DNA from: WHSW01 sp963705955
Lineage (GTDB): Bacteria; Actinomycetota; Thermoleophilia; Solirubrobacterales; 70-9
Direction of reading: 5' to 3'
Assembly: GCA_963705955.1 (NCBI GenBank)
Contig: CAVPLH010000006.1
Span: forward strand, 930,001-994,000
Length of the DNA: 64,000 nucleotides
The position numbers and the translations under genes are program-made. How positions within the stretch are numbered: position 1 is the stretch's first letter; each line of letters opens with the position of its first letter. Below, piece by piece: positions 51,495-59,471 of the stretch. Under the pieces are notes generated by a model. It did no database searches. It was given only the letters and a program-made list of their open reading frames with translations, and had not been told where the DNA came from.

Positions 51495-51893
51495 ATGTCG
51501 CAGGAGAACGTCGAAACGCTCCGGGCGGTGTACTCCGCTATCGCCATCGGGGACCTCTCGATGCTTTTCGAGTTGTGCGATCCCGATGTCGAGGTCACCG
51601 AACCTCCAGAGATTCCCGACTCCTCGAGCTATCACGGCCATGACGGCATCCGTGCCGTGTTCGGGAAGTTGCAGGAGGTTTTTCCAGATATGCAATTCGC
51701 GGCAGCTGAGTTCGTCGCTAATGGCGACCGGGTGCTGGCTTCGATGCACTGGCTGGGAACAGGCGCCGGCAGTGGAGCGAGTGCTCGGGTCCCGCTCTTT
51801 CACGTTTGGAGCTTCGAGGATGGCCGCGCGACCCGAATACGGGCATTTCTTGATCGCGGACAAGCCCTCGAAGCCACCGGGCTGTCGGAGTAG
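51495..51893 (+). CDS. SnoaL-like / NTF2-fold protein, paralogue 1
   Basis: A 132-aa cone-fold protein starting SQENVETLRAVYSAIAIGDL, with LFELCDPDVEVTEP, YHGHDGIRAVFGKLQEVFPD and a C-terminal HVWSFEDGRATRIRAFLDR and ALEATGLSE. It shares start (MSQENVE) and end (ALEAxGLSE) with the gene at 58188-58598. The substrate is unknown. Confidence 0.87.
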   Translation: MSQENVETLRAVYSAIAIGDLSMLFELCDPDVEVTEPPEIPDSSSYHGHDGIRAVFGKLQEVFPDMQFAAAEFVANGDRVLASMHWLGTGAGSGASARVPLFHVWSFEDGRATRIRAFLDRGQALEATGLSE

Positions 51894-51953
51894 GTGTCGT
51901 CGACCGCTGATCGCCTCGACGGATTGAGAGGACGGCGCGACGCCGCGGTCCGT

Positions 51954-52202
51954 CTAGTCCGCGCTGCCGATCATGGGTGGACGGCCGACGTGAAGGCGCT
52001 GGCAGAAACGGCACCGATAGACGGTCGGGCGCTGCGGCGGGTCCGCGAGAGCCGGCACCTGGAGCGTCACGAACTCGCCATTTGGGAGCCGTCCGAGACG
52101 CCGTGAGTCGACCCAGACCTCCATCTCGATCAGCTGACCACAGCCCTCGCAGACGTAGCGGCTTTCGGTCTCTTCCCGCCAGCTCAGACCCTCAAGGCTC
52201 AC
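51954..52202 (-). CDS. Small zinc-ribbon protein (82 aa)
   Basis: A GTG-started frame with two CxxC pairs (YVCEGCGQL and VYRCRFCQRL) about 45 residues apart, separated by an IEMEVWVDSRRLGRL segment. The pattern fits a single zinc ribbon with an inserted beta-hairpin. The longer frame to 52757 has unlike composition and is rejected. No function can be assigned. Confidence 0.55.
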   Translation of the reverse strand: MSLEGLSWREETESRYVCEGCGQLIEMEVWVDSRRLGRLPNGEFVTLQVPALADPPQRPTVYRCRFCQRLHVGRPPMIGSAD

Positions 52203-52424
52203 GGCGGGCGATCCTACGCGCCCCACGGCTCGGAGGCTGAGCGCCCTGCCGAAGGCGGGCGCTCGCGGCCCATTGCCGTCTTGGCTAAGCGCTCCAGCTT
52301 GCCTGATAACCCCTCCAGGCTCGCGGGGCGGACGATCAGAACCGTTCGCCGTTTCAGCCGATCGGACGCGCGGTCGCGGGCAACTCGGCGCCGCGCGACG
52401 AGTCCTGGCAAGCTCTTCAGGAGC

Positions 52425-53732
52425 ATGGAAGCCATACGTAGTCACCTGACGGAAGCGCCGGGTGTCGCCGCGGGCAGGTCGGTCGAGGAGACGGAGGCTC
52501 GGGCTCGCGGCATTCCCCTCGCGACGATCGTCAGGGTTTGGATCTCGGTACTCGCCGGCGTAGTGGCCGGGTTGGTGTTCACGCCGGGCGCGGGAGCTAC
52601 GTCCCACTCGGTCCTCCCTGGCGGATGCTGTCTCTACTGGACGACGGGCTCCTCGGGAACGATCGGGAGGGCAAGCCTCGAGGGCTTCTACCCCGATGCG
52701 AACTTCATCCGTGCCAGCACACCGGCCGTCTTTGGGTTGGCGACTGACGCCGAGCACATCTTCTGGGGAGGAGAAGGCTGGATCGGGCGTGCCGATCTCC
52801 CTGGCGGGAATCCGGATGACGGGTTCATCAGCCCGCTCGCGGAGTCCCGTCAGGCGTCAGTGGCCGTGGACGACGCTCACGTCTACTGGGCCGAGCCGGC
52901 AGACGACCGTATCGGGCGGGCGAACCTCGATGGCTCCGAGGTCGACGAGAGCTTCATCCAGACCCCATTCCCGGGAGCGGTGGCGGTCGATTCCGAGCAC
53001 CTTTACTGGGCCGCCGGACTTGGCCATTCGATCGGCCGCGCCAACCTCGACGGTACCGGCGTCGAACCGGGCTTCATCACGGATCCGGATCTCCCCACCG
53101 CGCTCGCAGTCGACTCCACGCACATCTACTGGATTAGCTTCGGAACCGAGACGATCGGGCGCGCCAACCTTGACGGCTCCGGGGTCGTTCCGACCTTTCT
53201 CGACGTTCCCGGCGACCCATGGGGCATCGCACTCGACTCCACGCACATCTACTGGTCGGACCTGAGTACGGGCACGATCGCGCGGGCGAATCTCGACGGC
53301 TCGGACGTGGACTCGAGCTTCGTCGAGGGCGTCGGGGCGCTCGAGCTGACGGTGGGGAAACCGGGAACACTGGGAGCGGCGAAGGCACGAAAGACACAGG
53401 TCGAGGCCGGCAAGAAGGTGCGAATCAGGATCAAGGTGGAGGGATTCGGGCACGTGCTGGCCACCGCGATCGGATCGCTGACGCTGCGGTCAGCGCCGGG
53501 GCACACCTATCACCTCAAGCAGACGCCCAGGAAGTTCTTGCGCCTTCATGGCGGCGTCACTGAGGCCACCACCCTGAGGCCGTCCCACAAGCGCCAGGAG
53601 CGCCATATCGCCGCCGCGCTGCATAGCGGTGGCCACGGAACCGCCGAGATCAGGATCAAGCTCAGCGATGACGTCTCCAACGTCGAGTTCAAGCGGCTGA
53701 AGGTGAAAGTGAAGGGCTCGCCACGGAAGTAA
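52425..53732 (+). CDS. Secreted six-bladed YWTD-type beta-propeller protein
   Basis: A 435-aa protein with an N-terminal helix (ATIVRVWISVLAGVVAGLVF) acting as signal or anchor. Six repeats of about 40 residues follow, each with an HIYW-like strand and IGRANLDGS, for example AVDSTHIYW and TIARANLDGSDVDSSF. Six such LDL-receptor-YWTD units make one propeller. A C-terminal basic beta-domain of about 120 residues (KKVRIRIKVEGFGHVLATAIG) may bind the wall or another partner. The true start is uncertain; the open frame extends back to 52281. Confidence 0.75.
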   Translation: MEAIRSHLTEAPGVAAGRSVEETEARARGIPLATIVRVWISVLAGVVAGLVFTPGAGATSHSVLPGGCCLYWTTGSSGTIGRASLEGFYPDANFIRASTPAVFGLATDAEHIFWGGEGWIGRADLPGGNPDDGFISPLAESRQASVAVDDAHVYWAEPADDRIGRANLDGSEVDESFIQTPFPGAVAVDSEHLYWAAGLGHSIGRANLDGTGVEPGFITDPDLPTALAVDSTHIYWISFGTETIGRANLDGSGVVPTFLDVPGDPWGIALDSTHIYWSDLSTGTIARANLDGSDVDSSFVEGVGALELTVGKPGTLGAAKARKTQVEAGKKVRIRIKVEGFGHVLATAIGSLTLRSAPGHTYHLKQTPRKFLRLHGGVTEATTLRPSHKRQERHIAAALHSGGHGTAEIRIKLSDDVSNVEFKRLKVKVKGSPRK

Positions 53733-53850
53733 CGAACCGCCAGCTTGCAGCCGCAGAGTAGGCACGGCCCGATCCCGAACAGGGTCGGTCGAGGCCAGCG
53801 TCGGTGCTCATGTCCTGATCCCATGCTGCTCATTTGCGAGTGTTCGTCGT

Positions 53851-54588
53851 GTGACTAGGGCCGCCGGCATCTTCGGACTCCCGCAGCGGCGCGCACTGAG
53901 GGCCGCGATCGCAGCGACGGCCTGCTTCTACCTGGGCTGGATCGTGATCGACGACCCCGTGCTCGCGGTGTTCGGGACGCTGGGCGTGATCGGGCTGCTG
54001 GTGCTTGCCGACTTCGGCGGCGAGCTCGTCATCCAGGCTCGCGCCTACGTGCTCGCGACGGTGATCGGCGCTGGGCTGGTCGCGCTCGGGACCGTCGTGT
54101 CCGAGCACACGTTCGCGGCCGCCGGGCTGCTGTTCGTGGTCGCGCTCTGCGTCTCCCTGTCCACGGCAATGGGGCGCAACGTCGCCACGGGCGCGAATGG
54201 AGTGCTGCTCTTCTTCCTGGTCGCCTGCGCCGTCCCGGCGCCGGTCGGCGCCCTGGAGTCGCGAGTGCCCGGGGTGCTACTCGGCGGCGCCATCTCGCTC
54301 GTGGCGGCTTTGACGATCTGGCCACAGCGCCCCCAGGACCGCTTGCGCTCAGCGCTCGCCGACGCCACCGACGCGCTCGCGACGCGAATCGGGCAGTTCG
54401 GCCAACTGCCGGATGATGACGCCGAGTCGCTCGGCCAGCCCTTCCGCGACGCACTCGCCAGCGCGCGACCCGAGCGCATGGCGGTAGGCGAGCGCCCGAC
54501 GCTGGCATCAGAGCGCGACCACGCACGGATGCGAGTGGGCTACGACTCTCGCCTAGTCCGACCCACGCAGGAGTCCCGGCAGCCTTAG
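53851..54588 (+). pseudogene. FUSC-family membrane transporter, truncated
   Basis: 245 aa covering the first membrane half of a FUSC/YccS-like exporter: RRALRAAIAATACFYLGWIV, VFGTLGVIGLLVLADFGG, AFAAAGLLF-type helices and TGANGVLLFFLVACAVPAP, then LTIWPQRPQDRLRSALADAT. Intact relatives have roughly 600-750 aa with a second membrane half. Here the frame stops shortly after the first cytoplasmic helices, and a different gene remnant follows. Likely a deletion product. Confidence 0.65.
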
Positions 54589-54696
54589 CGAGAAGTACCG
54601 CTCTGCAATGGAATGCCGTGACCGCCCAGCGCTGAGCCCTCGGCGTCACCGTGCCGGCGAGGCGCCCTGGTGATCGTCCGCGCCTGAGGCCGCCAT

Positions 54697-55101
54697 GCCG
54701 GCGTCCGGCAACGTCGACATCGCCAACCCGGGGGTCGCCGGGGAGTCGGGACGGATCCGGATCGGGACCGACGGAAAGCAGACCGCGCGTTCATGGCGGG
54801 GGTGAGCGGGACCTCGGTCGGCGGGCAGACGCAGCCCGTGGTGATCAACGCAGCGGGCAAACTCGGGACCGCGCCCGCGCGCTCGGCGTCCACGGCATCG
54901 CTCGCGGCGACCGTCGAGCAGCTCGCGTCCCAGGTGGAGCGCCAGCGGAGCGAGAACGCGCGCCAGCAGCGCCAGATCGACCACCTCCGCGAGCAGCTCA
55001 AGCGACGGCTCGAGGGTCGATTGCGCTTCCAAACCATCCTGATCGCCTCGGTTCCGACGCCGCGGGACGAAATCGCCGGCCGGTGGCGTCTTGCTTCATG
55101 A
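54697..55101 (+). pseudogene. Broken C-terminal copy of the YadA-head-like repeat protein
   Basis: Begins abruptly with the equivalent of NIDIANPG and continues GESGRIRIGTDGKQTA, closely matching the end of the protein at 49331-50506. One frame change near 54790 is needed before GVSGTSVGGQTQPVVINAAG and the coiled coil VEQLASQVERQRSENARQQ. All signal and head repeats are missing and there is no start signal. The tail runs on past the usual end to 55101. Confidence 0.8.
55064..55091 (+). promoter_or_regulatory. Putative ECF-type promoter, copy 1
   Basis: GGGACGAAATCG, 10 nt, GCGTCT. The same two boxes with the same 10-nt gap occur at 57009-57036. It lies 33 nt before the ATG of the membrane protein at 55125. 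Confidence 0.6.
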
Positions 55102-55124
55102 CCCCGAATATCGAGGAGGTTCTC

Positions 55125-55604
55125 ATGGAGGCTTTGAGTCGAGATCGAGCGGTCGCGCGTGCGGCCGCCGGGCGTAGGCACGATCCGTGGCTGGCCGTCC
55201 GCGCCCTGGGTGCGCTGGCGGTGCTGGCGGTGGGCGCCATACACCTGCAGCAGTACTTCGAGCTGTATTCCGCGATCCCCACGATCGGGACATTGTTCGT
55301 GCTCAACTTCGCCGGCGCCACCGCGATCGGAATGGCCGTGCTGGCCCCGGTCGAGCACCTGCTCGGCGCCCGCTTGGGCGCCGCCGTGGTGGGATTGATG
55401 GCGCTCGCCGGGATCGGCCTGGCGGCGACCGCGTTCGTGTTCCTCGCGATCAGCGAGCACACGCCGTTGTTCGGTTTCATGGAGCCGGGTTACGACCCAA
55501 CGGCGATCCTGGCCTCCCGTCTTGCCGAAGGAGCCGCGGTCCTGCTCCTGGGCGGCTTCCTCGTCGCTCGGTTCGTGGGCAGGTGGTCGACCGGGCGCTG
55601 GTAG
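55125..55604 (+). CDS. Four-helix membrane protein of unknown function
   Basis: A 159-aa protein with four helices (WLAVRALGALAVLAVGAIHL, IPTIGTLFVLNFAGATAIGM, GAAVVGLMALAGIGLAATAF, LAEGAAVLLLGGFLVARF). HLQQYFELYSAIPTIG after TM1 is typical of actinobacterial membrane proteins found with ECF systems. GAGGAGGT lies just before the ATG, and a putative ECF promoter lies upstream. Confidence 0.78.
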   Translation: MEALSRDRAVARAAAGRRHDPWLAVRALGALAVLAVGAIHLQQYFELYSAIPTIGTLFVLNFAGATAIGMAVLAPVEHLLGARLGAAVVGLMALAGIGLAATAFVFLAISEHTPLFGFMEPGYDPTAILASRLAEGAAVLLLGGFLVARFVGRWSTGRW

Positions 55605-55667
55605 ACGACGGGGGGCCTCGCAGGGCCCGTCCGCCGCACGGGCGCGATCTGGTGATATTAGGAGGCG

Positions 55668-56453
55668 ATGGCTGACGTGGCACCGCGGCTGACCGACCAG
55701 GAGATGGCGGACCTGTGCGCGCTCGCCGACGGCACGCTGCCCGACGCTCGGCGCGCCGCGGTTGAGGAGTGGGTCGCGTCCTCGCCCGAGCTGCGGGCGC
55801 TGCTCGAGCGCCAGCGCCGCTCGGTGGCGGCGACGCGAGCGACCGCGAGCGAGGAGCCCTCCGCCTCGCTCGCCGCGTCCGTCGCGACCCAGGCGAGCGA
55901 TGCGCGCGGCGGCCGGAAGCGGTCGTTGATGCCCCGGCTGGCGTTCGGCGGGGTCGCCGCGGCCGCGGCGACCGCGATCGTCCTGGTACTGGTTCTCGGC
56001 GGGGGAACCGCCGGGCCCAGCGTGGCCGACGCCGCCGAGCTCGCGGGCCTCCCGGCCACCGGGCCCGCTCCGCCACGCGTCGAGGGCCACCCGACCCTGC
56101 TGAACGCGGAGGTCGAGGGTGTGTGGTTCCCGGACTTTTCACGCCGGTACGGCTGGCGTGCGGCGGGAGTGCGCCACGACAAGGTCGGTGGTCGGGACGC
56201 GACCGTCGTCTATTACCGCAAGGGGGAACGGGAGATCGCGTACGTGATCGTGTCGGGCCCCGGTCTCCCGAAGCCGTCCGACGTCAGCGAGAGCGTGCGC
56301 CGGGGCGTCGAGTACGGGGGCTTTAGCTCTCAGGGGCATCCGGCGGTGACCTGGGAACGGGTCGGCCACAGCTGCGTGCTCACGGGAGCCGCATCCGATG
56401 CGGAGCTCCTGACCCTTGCGAGCTGGCCGGGCGGCGGCGCGTTGAACTACTGA
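55668..56453 (+). CDS. Probable anti-sigma factor (single-pass membrane protein)
   Basis: A 261-aa protein. The N-terminal 60 residues (LTDQEMADLCALADGTLPDA, AVEEWVASSPELRALLERQ) look like a sigma-binding anti-sigma domain without the zinc His-x3-Cys-x2-Cys. A single helix (LAFGGVAAAAATAIVLVLVLG) and an extracellular domain of about 140 residues follow. It is convergent with the ECF sigma gene, overlapping its end by 7 nt, and is the obvious partner. Confidence 0.75.
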   Translation: MADVAPRLTDQEMADLCALADGTLPDARRAAVEEWVASSPELRALLERQRRSVAATRATASEEPSASLAASVATQASDARGGRKRSLMPRLAFGGVAAAAATAIVLVLVLGGGTAGPSVADAAELAGLPATGPAPPRVEGHPTLLNAEVEGVWFPDFSRRYGWRAAGVRHDKVGGRDATVVYYRKGEREIAYVIVSGPGLPKPSDVSESVRRGVEYGGFSSQGHPAVTWERVGHSCVLTGAASDAELLTLASWPGGGALNY

Positions 56454-56989
56454 TCGGGCTGGTCGGGCGAGCGCTGCGCGGCTCGCGGGGTCTCGTCCCC
56501 GAGCTCCAGCCGGCGGGCGACTCGGTCACGCGCCCTGAACATCCTGCTGGTCAGCGTCCCCTCTCGGACCCCTAGCGCACGGGCGGCCTCACGGTAGGAG
56601 AGCCCGGCGACGTCCACTGCCACGAGCGCGTCGCGGAACTCCTGGGGTAGCGCGGCGATCGCCGCGTGCACCTCCCGGAGCTCGGCCGCCTGCGCCGGAT
56701 CGTCGCCCGACCGCGCGCTCGCGCTGAGCTCTTCGGCGAGCTGGGTCGTCTGCGGGCGCCTGGCGGCGGCTCGGCGCTGGCTCACCAGGGTGTTGCGAAG
56801 CGCACGTAGCAGGTAGCCCAGCTCGCTCTCACCGCGGACTAAGCGCGGACGCGCCAGCACCCGGGCGCTGGTCTCCTGCACCAGGTCCTCGGCCTCCTCG
56901 CGTGAGTCGGTCCAGGCGCGGGCGGCGCGATAGAGGCGCGGCAGGTGATCGACCACCCGCTCGGGGTCCAGCCTGCGCGGAGGCCGCAT
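56447..56989 (-). CDS. ECF RNA polymerase sigma factor
   Basis: A 180-aa sigma-70-family protein. Region 2: LPRLYRAARAWTDSREEAEDLVQETSARVL. Region 4: AAIAALPQEFRDALVAVDVAGLSYREAARALGVREGTLTSRMFRARDRVARRL. It has no extra C-terminal domain. The ATG at 56989 is chosen; the longer frame to 57184 crosses the intergenic promoter region. Divergent from the lipoprotein gene that carries one of the two matching promoter-like boxes. Confidence 0.93.
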   Translation of the reverse strand: MRPPRRLDPERVVDHLPRLYRAARAWTDSREEAEDLVQETSARVLARPRLVRGESELGYLLRALRNTLVSQRRAAARRPQTTQLAEELSASARSGDDPAQAAELREVHAAIAALPQEFRDALVAVDVAGLSYREAARALGVREGTLTSRMFRARDRVARRLELGDETPRAAQRSPDQPDQ

Positions 56990-57008
56990 CACGCGCGCCG
57001 ATCGCTGC

Positions 57009-57036
57009 GGGACGAAATCGCGCCGCGGCGGCGTCT
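57009..57036 (+). promoter_or_regulatory. Putative ECF-type promoter, copy 2
   Basis: GGGACGAAATCG, 10 nt, GCGTCT, 42 nt before the lipoprotein ATG and inside the short divergent region shared with the sigma gene. Identical boxes and spacing are at 55064-55091. Confidence 0.62.
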
Positions 57037-57078
57037 GTAGTGGGTGAATGACAAAACCATCCGACCAGGAGGTCTGTG

Positions 57079-57591
57079 ATGAAGAAGCTATTAGTCCTCG
57101 CGGCCATCGTGGCAGCCCTGGCCATCGCAGCATGTGGAGGGGGAAGCGACGGCAACAACTCGGCAACCGCCGCGACGCCGGCAACGAGCGGACAGACCGT
57201 CTCGGTAAAGGACGTCGGGAACGCGGGCCGCGTCCTCGTCGATTCGAGCGGTCAGGCCCTGTACGCGTCCGACCAGGAGGCCGCCGGCCGCGTCATGTGC
57301 ACCGGTGCCTGCGTGTCGTTCTGGACGCCGCTGACAATCAAGGGCGGTGACCCGCACGGCTCGGTCCCCGGCAAGTTGGGCGTCATCACGCGACCCGACG
57401 GGGGCAGGCAGGTCACCTTCGATGGCAGGCCCGTTTACTCGTTCTCCCAGGACGGGCCCGGTCAGGTGACCGGAGACGGGTTCATGGACGCGTTCGATGG
57501 CCAGCAGTTCACCTGGAACGTCGTCGCTGTTGGCGGGAGCGGTGGCTCCTCCAGTGCCGCGAGCAACCAGAGCCCCCAGGTCAGCTATTGA
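57079..57591 (+). CDS. Lipoprotein with secreted-repeat (COG4315-type) domain
   Basis: A 170-aa exported lipoprotein: KKLLVLAAIVAALAIAACGG ends in a lipobox with the modified Cys. Two related repeats follow, VLVDSSGQALYASDQEA with CTGACVSFWTPL, and RQVTFDGRPVYSFSQDGPG, as in the secreted-repeat lipoprotein family. The tail is Ser/Gly-rich. AGGAGGT lies 6-8 nt before the ATG. The putative ECF promoter upstream suggests an envelope-stress role, which is inference. Confidence 0.88.
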   Translation: MKKLLVLAAIVAALAIAACGGGSDGNNSATAATPATSGQTVSVKDVGNAGRVLVDSSGQALYASDQEAAGRVMCTGACVSFWTPLTIKGGDPHGSVPGKLGVITRPDGGRQVTFDGRPVYSFSQDGPGQVTGDGFMDAFDGQQFTWNVVAVGGSGGSSSAASNQSPQVSY

Positions 57592-57633
57592 TAGCTGATC
57601 GACCGTCCGCCAGGCCGGCATCAGCACAAGTGG

Positions 57634-58011
57634 ATGCCGGCTCGGCGGGGGGCTTGCCGCGGCATAGCCTCGACCGCCGCGCCGCACGCCCGAGCATGGC
57701 CGAGATGTCCGCAAGCTTGTAGACGACGTTCTCGCGCTCTACCGGGAGTTAGGCGGGACCGAGGAGTCGCCCGCGCTTCGGCCCGGCGGGTGGTACCTGA
57801 GCTACGAAGGCGGGCTCGTCGTGGGAGCTCCACGAAGGCTTCTCTGCGATGCCCACGAGCCCCGGTGCCTAGATGCTGGTCTCTGTTCGCCAACGCCGGG
57901 GACGACATGCACGCGCTCGGGACGCTCGCCCCGGTGATCGACGGGGACGTCGGCTGCGTGGTGATCCGGCCGCACGGGAGCCGGGTTCTGGCTCGAGGTC
58001 GCCGTCCGTGA
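57634..58011 (+). other. Degenerate coding remnants between lipoprotein gene and tRNA
   Basis: No intact gene is supported in about 450 nt. One frame near 57716-57815 reads KLVDDVLALYRELGGTEESP and RPGGWYLSYEGGLVV, and another near 57893-58010 reads NAGDDMHALGTLAPVIDGDV, both with protein-like composition but no start or continuity. They look like decayed pieces of one or two genes of unknown family. Confidence 0.4.
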
Positions 58012-58048
58012 GCGATGGCTTGCCCTCGCGTTCCGCTTGCCTGTGCGA

Positions 58049-58122
58049 TGGGCCGGGTAGGACTCGAACCTACGTCTAACGGATTATGAGTCCGCTGCTC
58101 TGACCAACTGAGCTACCGGCCC
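58049..58122 (-). tRNA. tRNA with CAT anticodon (Met elongator or Ile2)
   Basis: 74-nt cloverleaf on the minus strand: acceptor GGGCCGG/CCGGCCC, D arm GCTCAGTTGGTCAGAGC, anticodon stem CGGA/TCCG around loop CTCATAA, T arm GTAGGTTCGAGTCCTAC, discriminator A. CAT could be elongator Met or a lysidine-modified Ile2; the sequence alone does not settle it. Confidence 0.93.
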
Positions 58123-58187
58123 TGAGCGCATGCTAGAGCGGTTTTGGCGTTTCTCGCCATCGCACGAATCGCCAAATTGCCGATCGA

Positions 58188-58598
58188 TTACTCCGACAGC
58201 CCGGCGGCTTCGAGCGCTTCCGTCGTGTCGAGGTACAGCTTGACGCGCACGATGGCCCCGTCGCGGACCGTGTACTCGCTTGCGGACCGCCGCTCGACCG
58301 GAACCCCGCTCCCCTCCCCCTCGGCGGTGGCGTGCACGAAGACCAGCACGCGCTCGTCGTCGACGTCGAAGAACCGCTCAGGCGCGAGCTTCAGGGACCG
58401 ACCCCAGGGCAACGAGTCAGCATAGTCGCGCCAGGCTTCTACTCCTCTGAGGACTGGGCCATCGGGGTACAGGGCGGAATAGTCGAATTCGGCGTCGGTC
58501 GCAATCAACCCGGCGCGGGCCGCTGCCTGGACTTGCGTGGGGGTCAAACCAAAGTCGGCGTACAGACGGCGCACGATCTCGACGTTCTCCTGCGACAT
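58188..58598 (-). CDS. SnoaL-like / NTF2-fold protein, paralogue 2
   Basis: A 136-aa protein with SQENVEIVRRLYADFGLTPT at the start, a YPDGPVLRGVEAWRDYADSL core and the C-terminal YTVRDGAIVRVKLYLDTTEALEAAGLSE. It shares its first seven codons, its last residues and its 38-nt 5' flank with the gene at 51495. The substrate is unknown. Confidence 0.87.
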   Translation of the reverse strand: MSQENVEIVRRLYADFGLTPTQVQAAARAGLIATDAEFDYSALYPDGPVLRGVEAWRDYADSLPWGRSLKLAPERFFDVDDERVLVFVHATAEGEGSGVPVERRSASEYTVRDGAIVRVKLYLDTTEALEAAGLSE

Positions 58599-58636
58599 TG
58601 CCCGCTCAGTATCCCGCCGCCCGCTCCAGGGGGAGG
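58599..58636 (-). promoter_or_regulatory. Conserved leaderless promoter-like leader of SnoaL paralogue 2
   Basis: On the minus strand CCTCCCCCTG (58636-58627), 13 nt, GATACT (58613-58608), 9 nt, ATG: identical boxes and spacings to 51457-51494. Confidence 0.6.
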
Positions 58637-58659
58637 ATGCGCGATCCGAGCTGCCGAGA

Positions 58660-59250
58660 CTAGCCGGGCGAGAGTTCGACGAAGCTCAGGTGGCCATGGG
58701 AGTAATGGATCCCTCCTTGGCCCTCCTCGTTGCAGTCGAGTCCGAACGCGATCGGCCCTGGTCCGACGACGTCGGTGACGCCCGACATGGAGATGACATC
58801 GGCTTGATCCACGACGAAGGGAACGGCCGAGCTGTCGAGTAGGACCCCGCCGTTCGTACCGACGTGGCAGTGGCCCTCCCCCTGGGTGCCCAAGTTGTCG
58901 GGGCTGGCGGTGATCTGTCCGATTATGAGCACGCGGGTGGGGGCGGCGAGCGTGATGGTGCCGGTCTGTTCGCAGGTCGTGAGCGACGAGCTCCCCGGGT
59001 CGCAGTTGGTGCCCTGAGCCGTGTCGCCCCCGAGGCCCCGGAGCCGAGCCGACGGGACCTCGCCCAGCGACGACTCGACGATGTCGGCCCCGGTCAGGTT
59101 CTCGTTGAGGACCTTGCCGGTCCTGACCGCATTGTTGGCGAGGTCGGCGGTCTTCACCTGGCCGTTGACGATGTCGGAGCTGAACACCGTGTTGGCGGCA
59201 TAGGCGGTGCCACCGGTCAAGACCACGAACAGGGCAAGCGCCCCAATCAC
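58660..59250 (-). CDS. Secreted actinobacterial protein (GTAYAANTV / NGQVKTADLANNAV type)
   Basis: A 196-aa exported protein. IGALALFVVLTGGTAYAANT is a signal peptide common in Actinobacteria, followed by FSSDIVNGQVKTADLANNAV and a beta-rich domain of about 110 residues with a Cys pair. The usual N-terminus of 10-15 basic residues is missing from this frame. Instead a 12-codon frame with a perfect ribosome-binding site precedes it and its TGA overlaps the GTG (GTGA). Either translational coupling or a frameshift. Confidence 0.72.
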   Translation of the reverse strand: MIGALALFVVLTGGTAYAANTVFSSDIVNGQVKTADLANNAVRTGKVLNENLTGADIVESSLGEVPSARLRGLGGDTAQGTNCDPGSSSLTTCEQTGTITLAAPTRVLIIGQITASPDNLGTQGEGHCHVGTNGGVLLDSSAVPFVVDQADVISMSGVTDVVGPGPIAFGLDCNEEGQGGIHYSHGHLSFVELSPG

Positions 59251-59285
59251 TGGCGTCGCAGGTGGGCAAAGAGCATGGAGCGCAT
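59247..59285 (-). CDS. 12-codon upstream frame, leader peptide or displaced N-terminus
   Basis: GGAGGGGGGAG lies before an ATG that encodes MRSMLFAHLRRQ and stops at TGA overlapping the next GTG. The peptide resembles the basic beginning of the following secreted family, so a one-base frameshift is as likely as a real leader. Confidence 0.4.
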   Translation of the reverse strand: MRSMLFAHLRRQ

Positions 59286-59471
59286 GGCGACTCCCCCCTC
59301 CAGGTAGCTGGTTGTGGTTCGACCCTCTCAGGGTTGCGGCGGCGTGCGCCAAGGGAGGCGAGCAGCGCGGAGGGTGGCCATGCGCCGGCGCCAATCAGAT
59401 AGGTGGCGGCGGTGCGTACCTCGGCGCTTGCGTGGCGGTCGGACCCAAGCGGGTCGTCTAGGTTGCGTGCG

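Noticed and set aside
51954..52757. 267-residue minus-strand protein
   Set aside because: Only the last 82 residues have protein-like composition and zinc motifs; the rest is antisense to the propeller gene.
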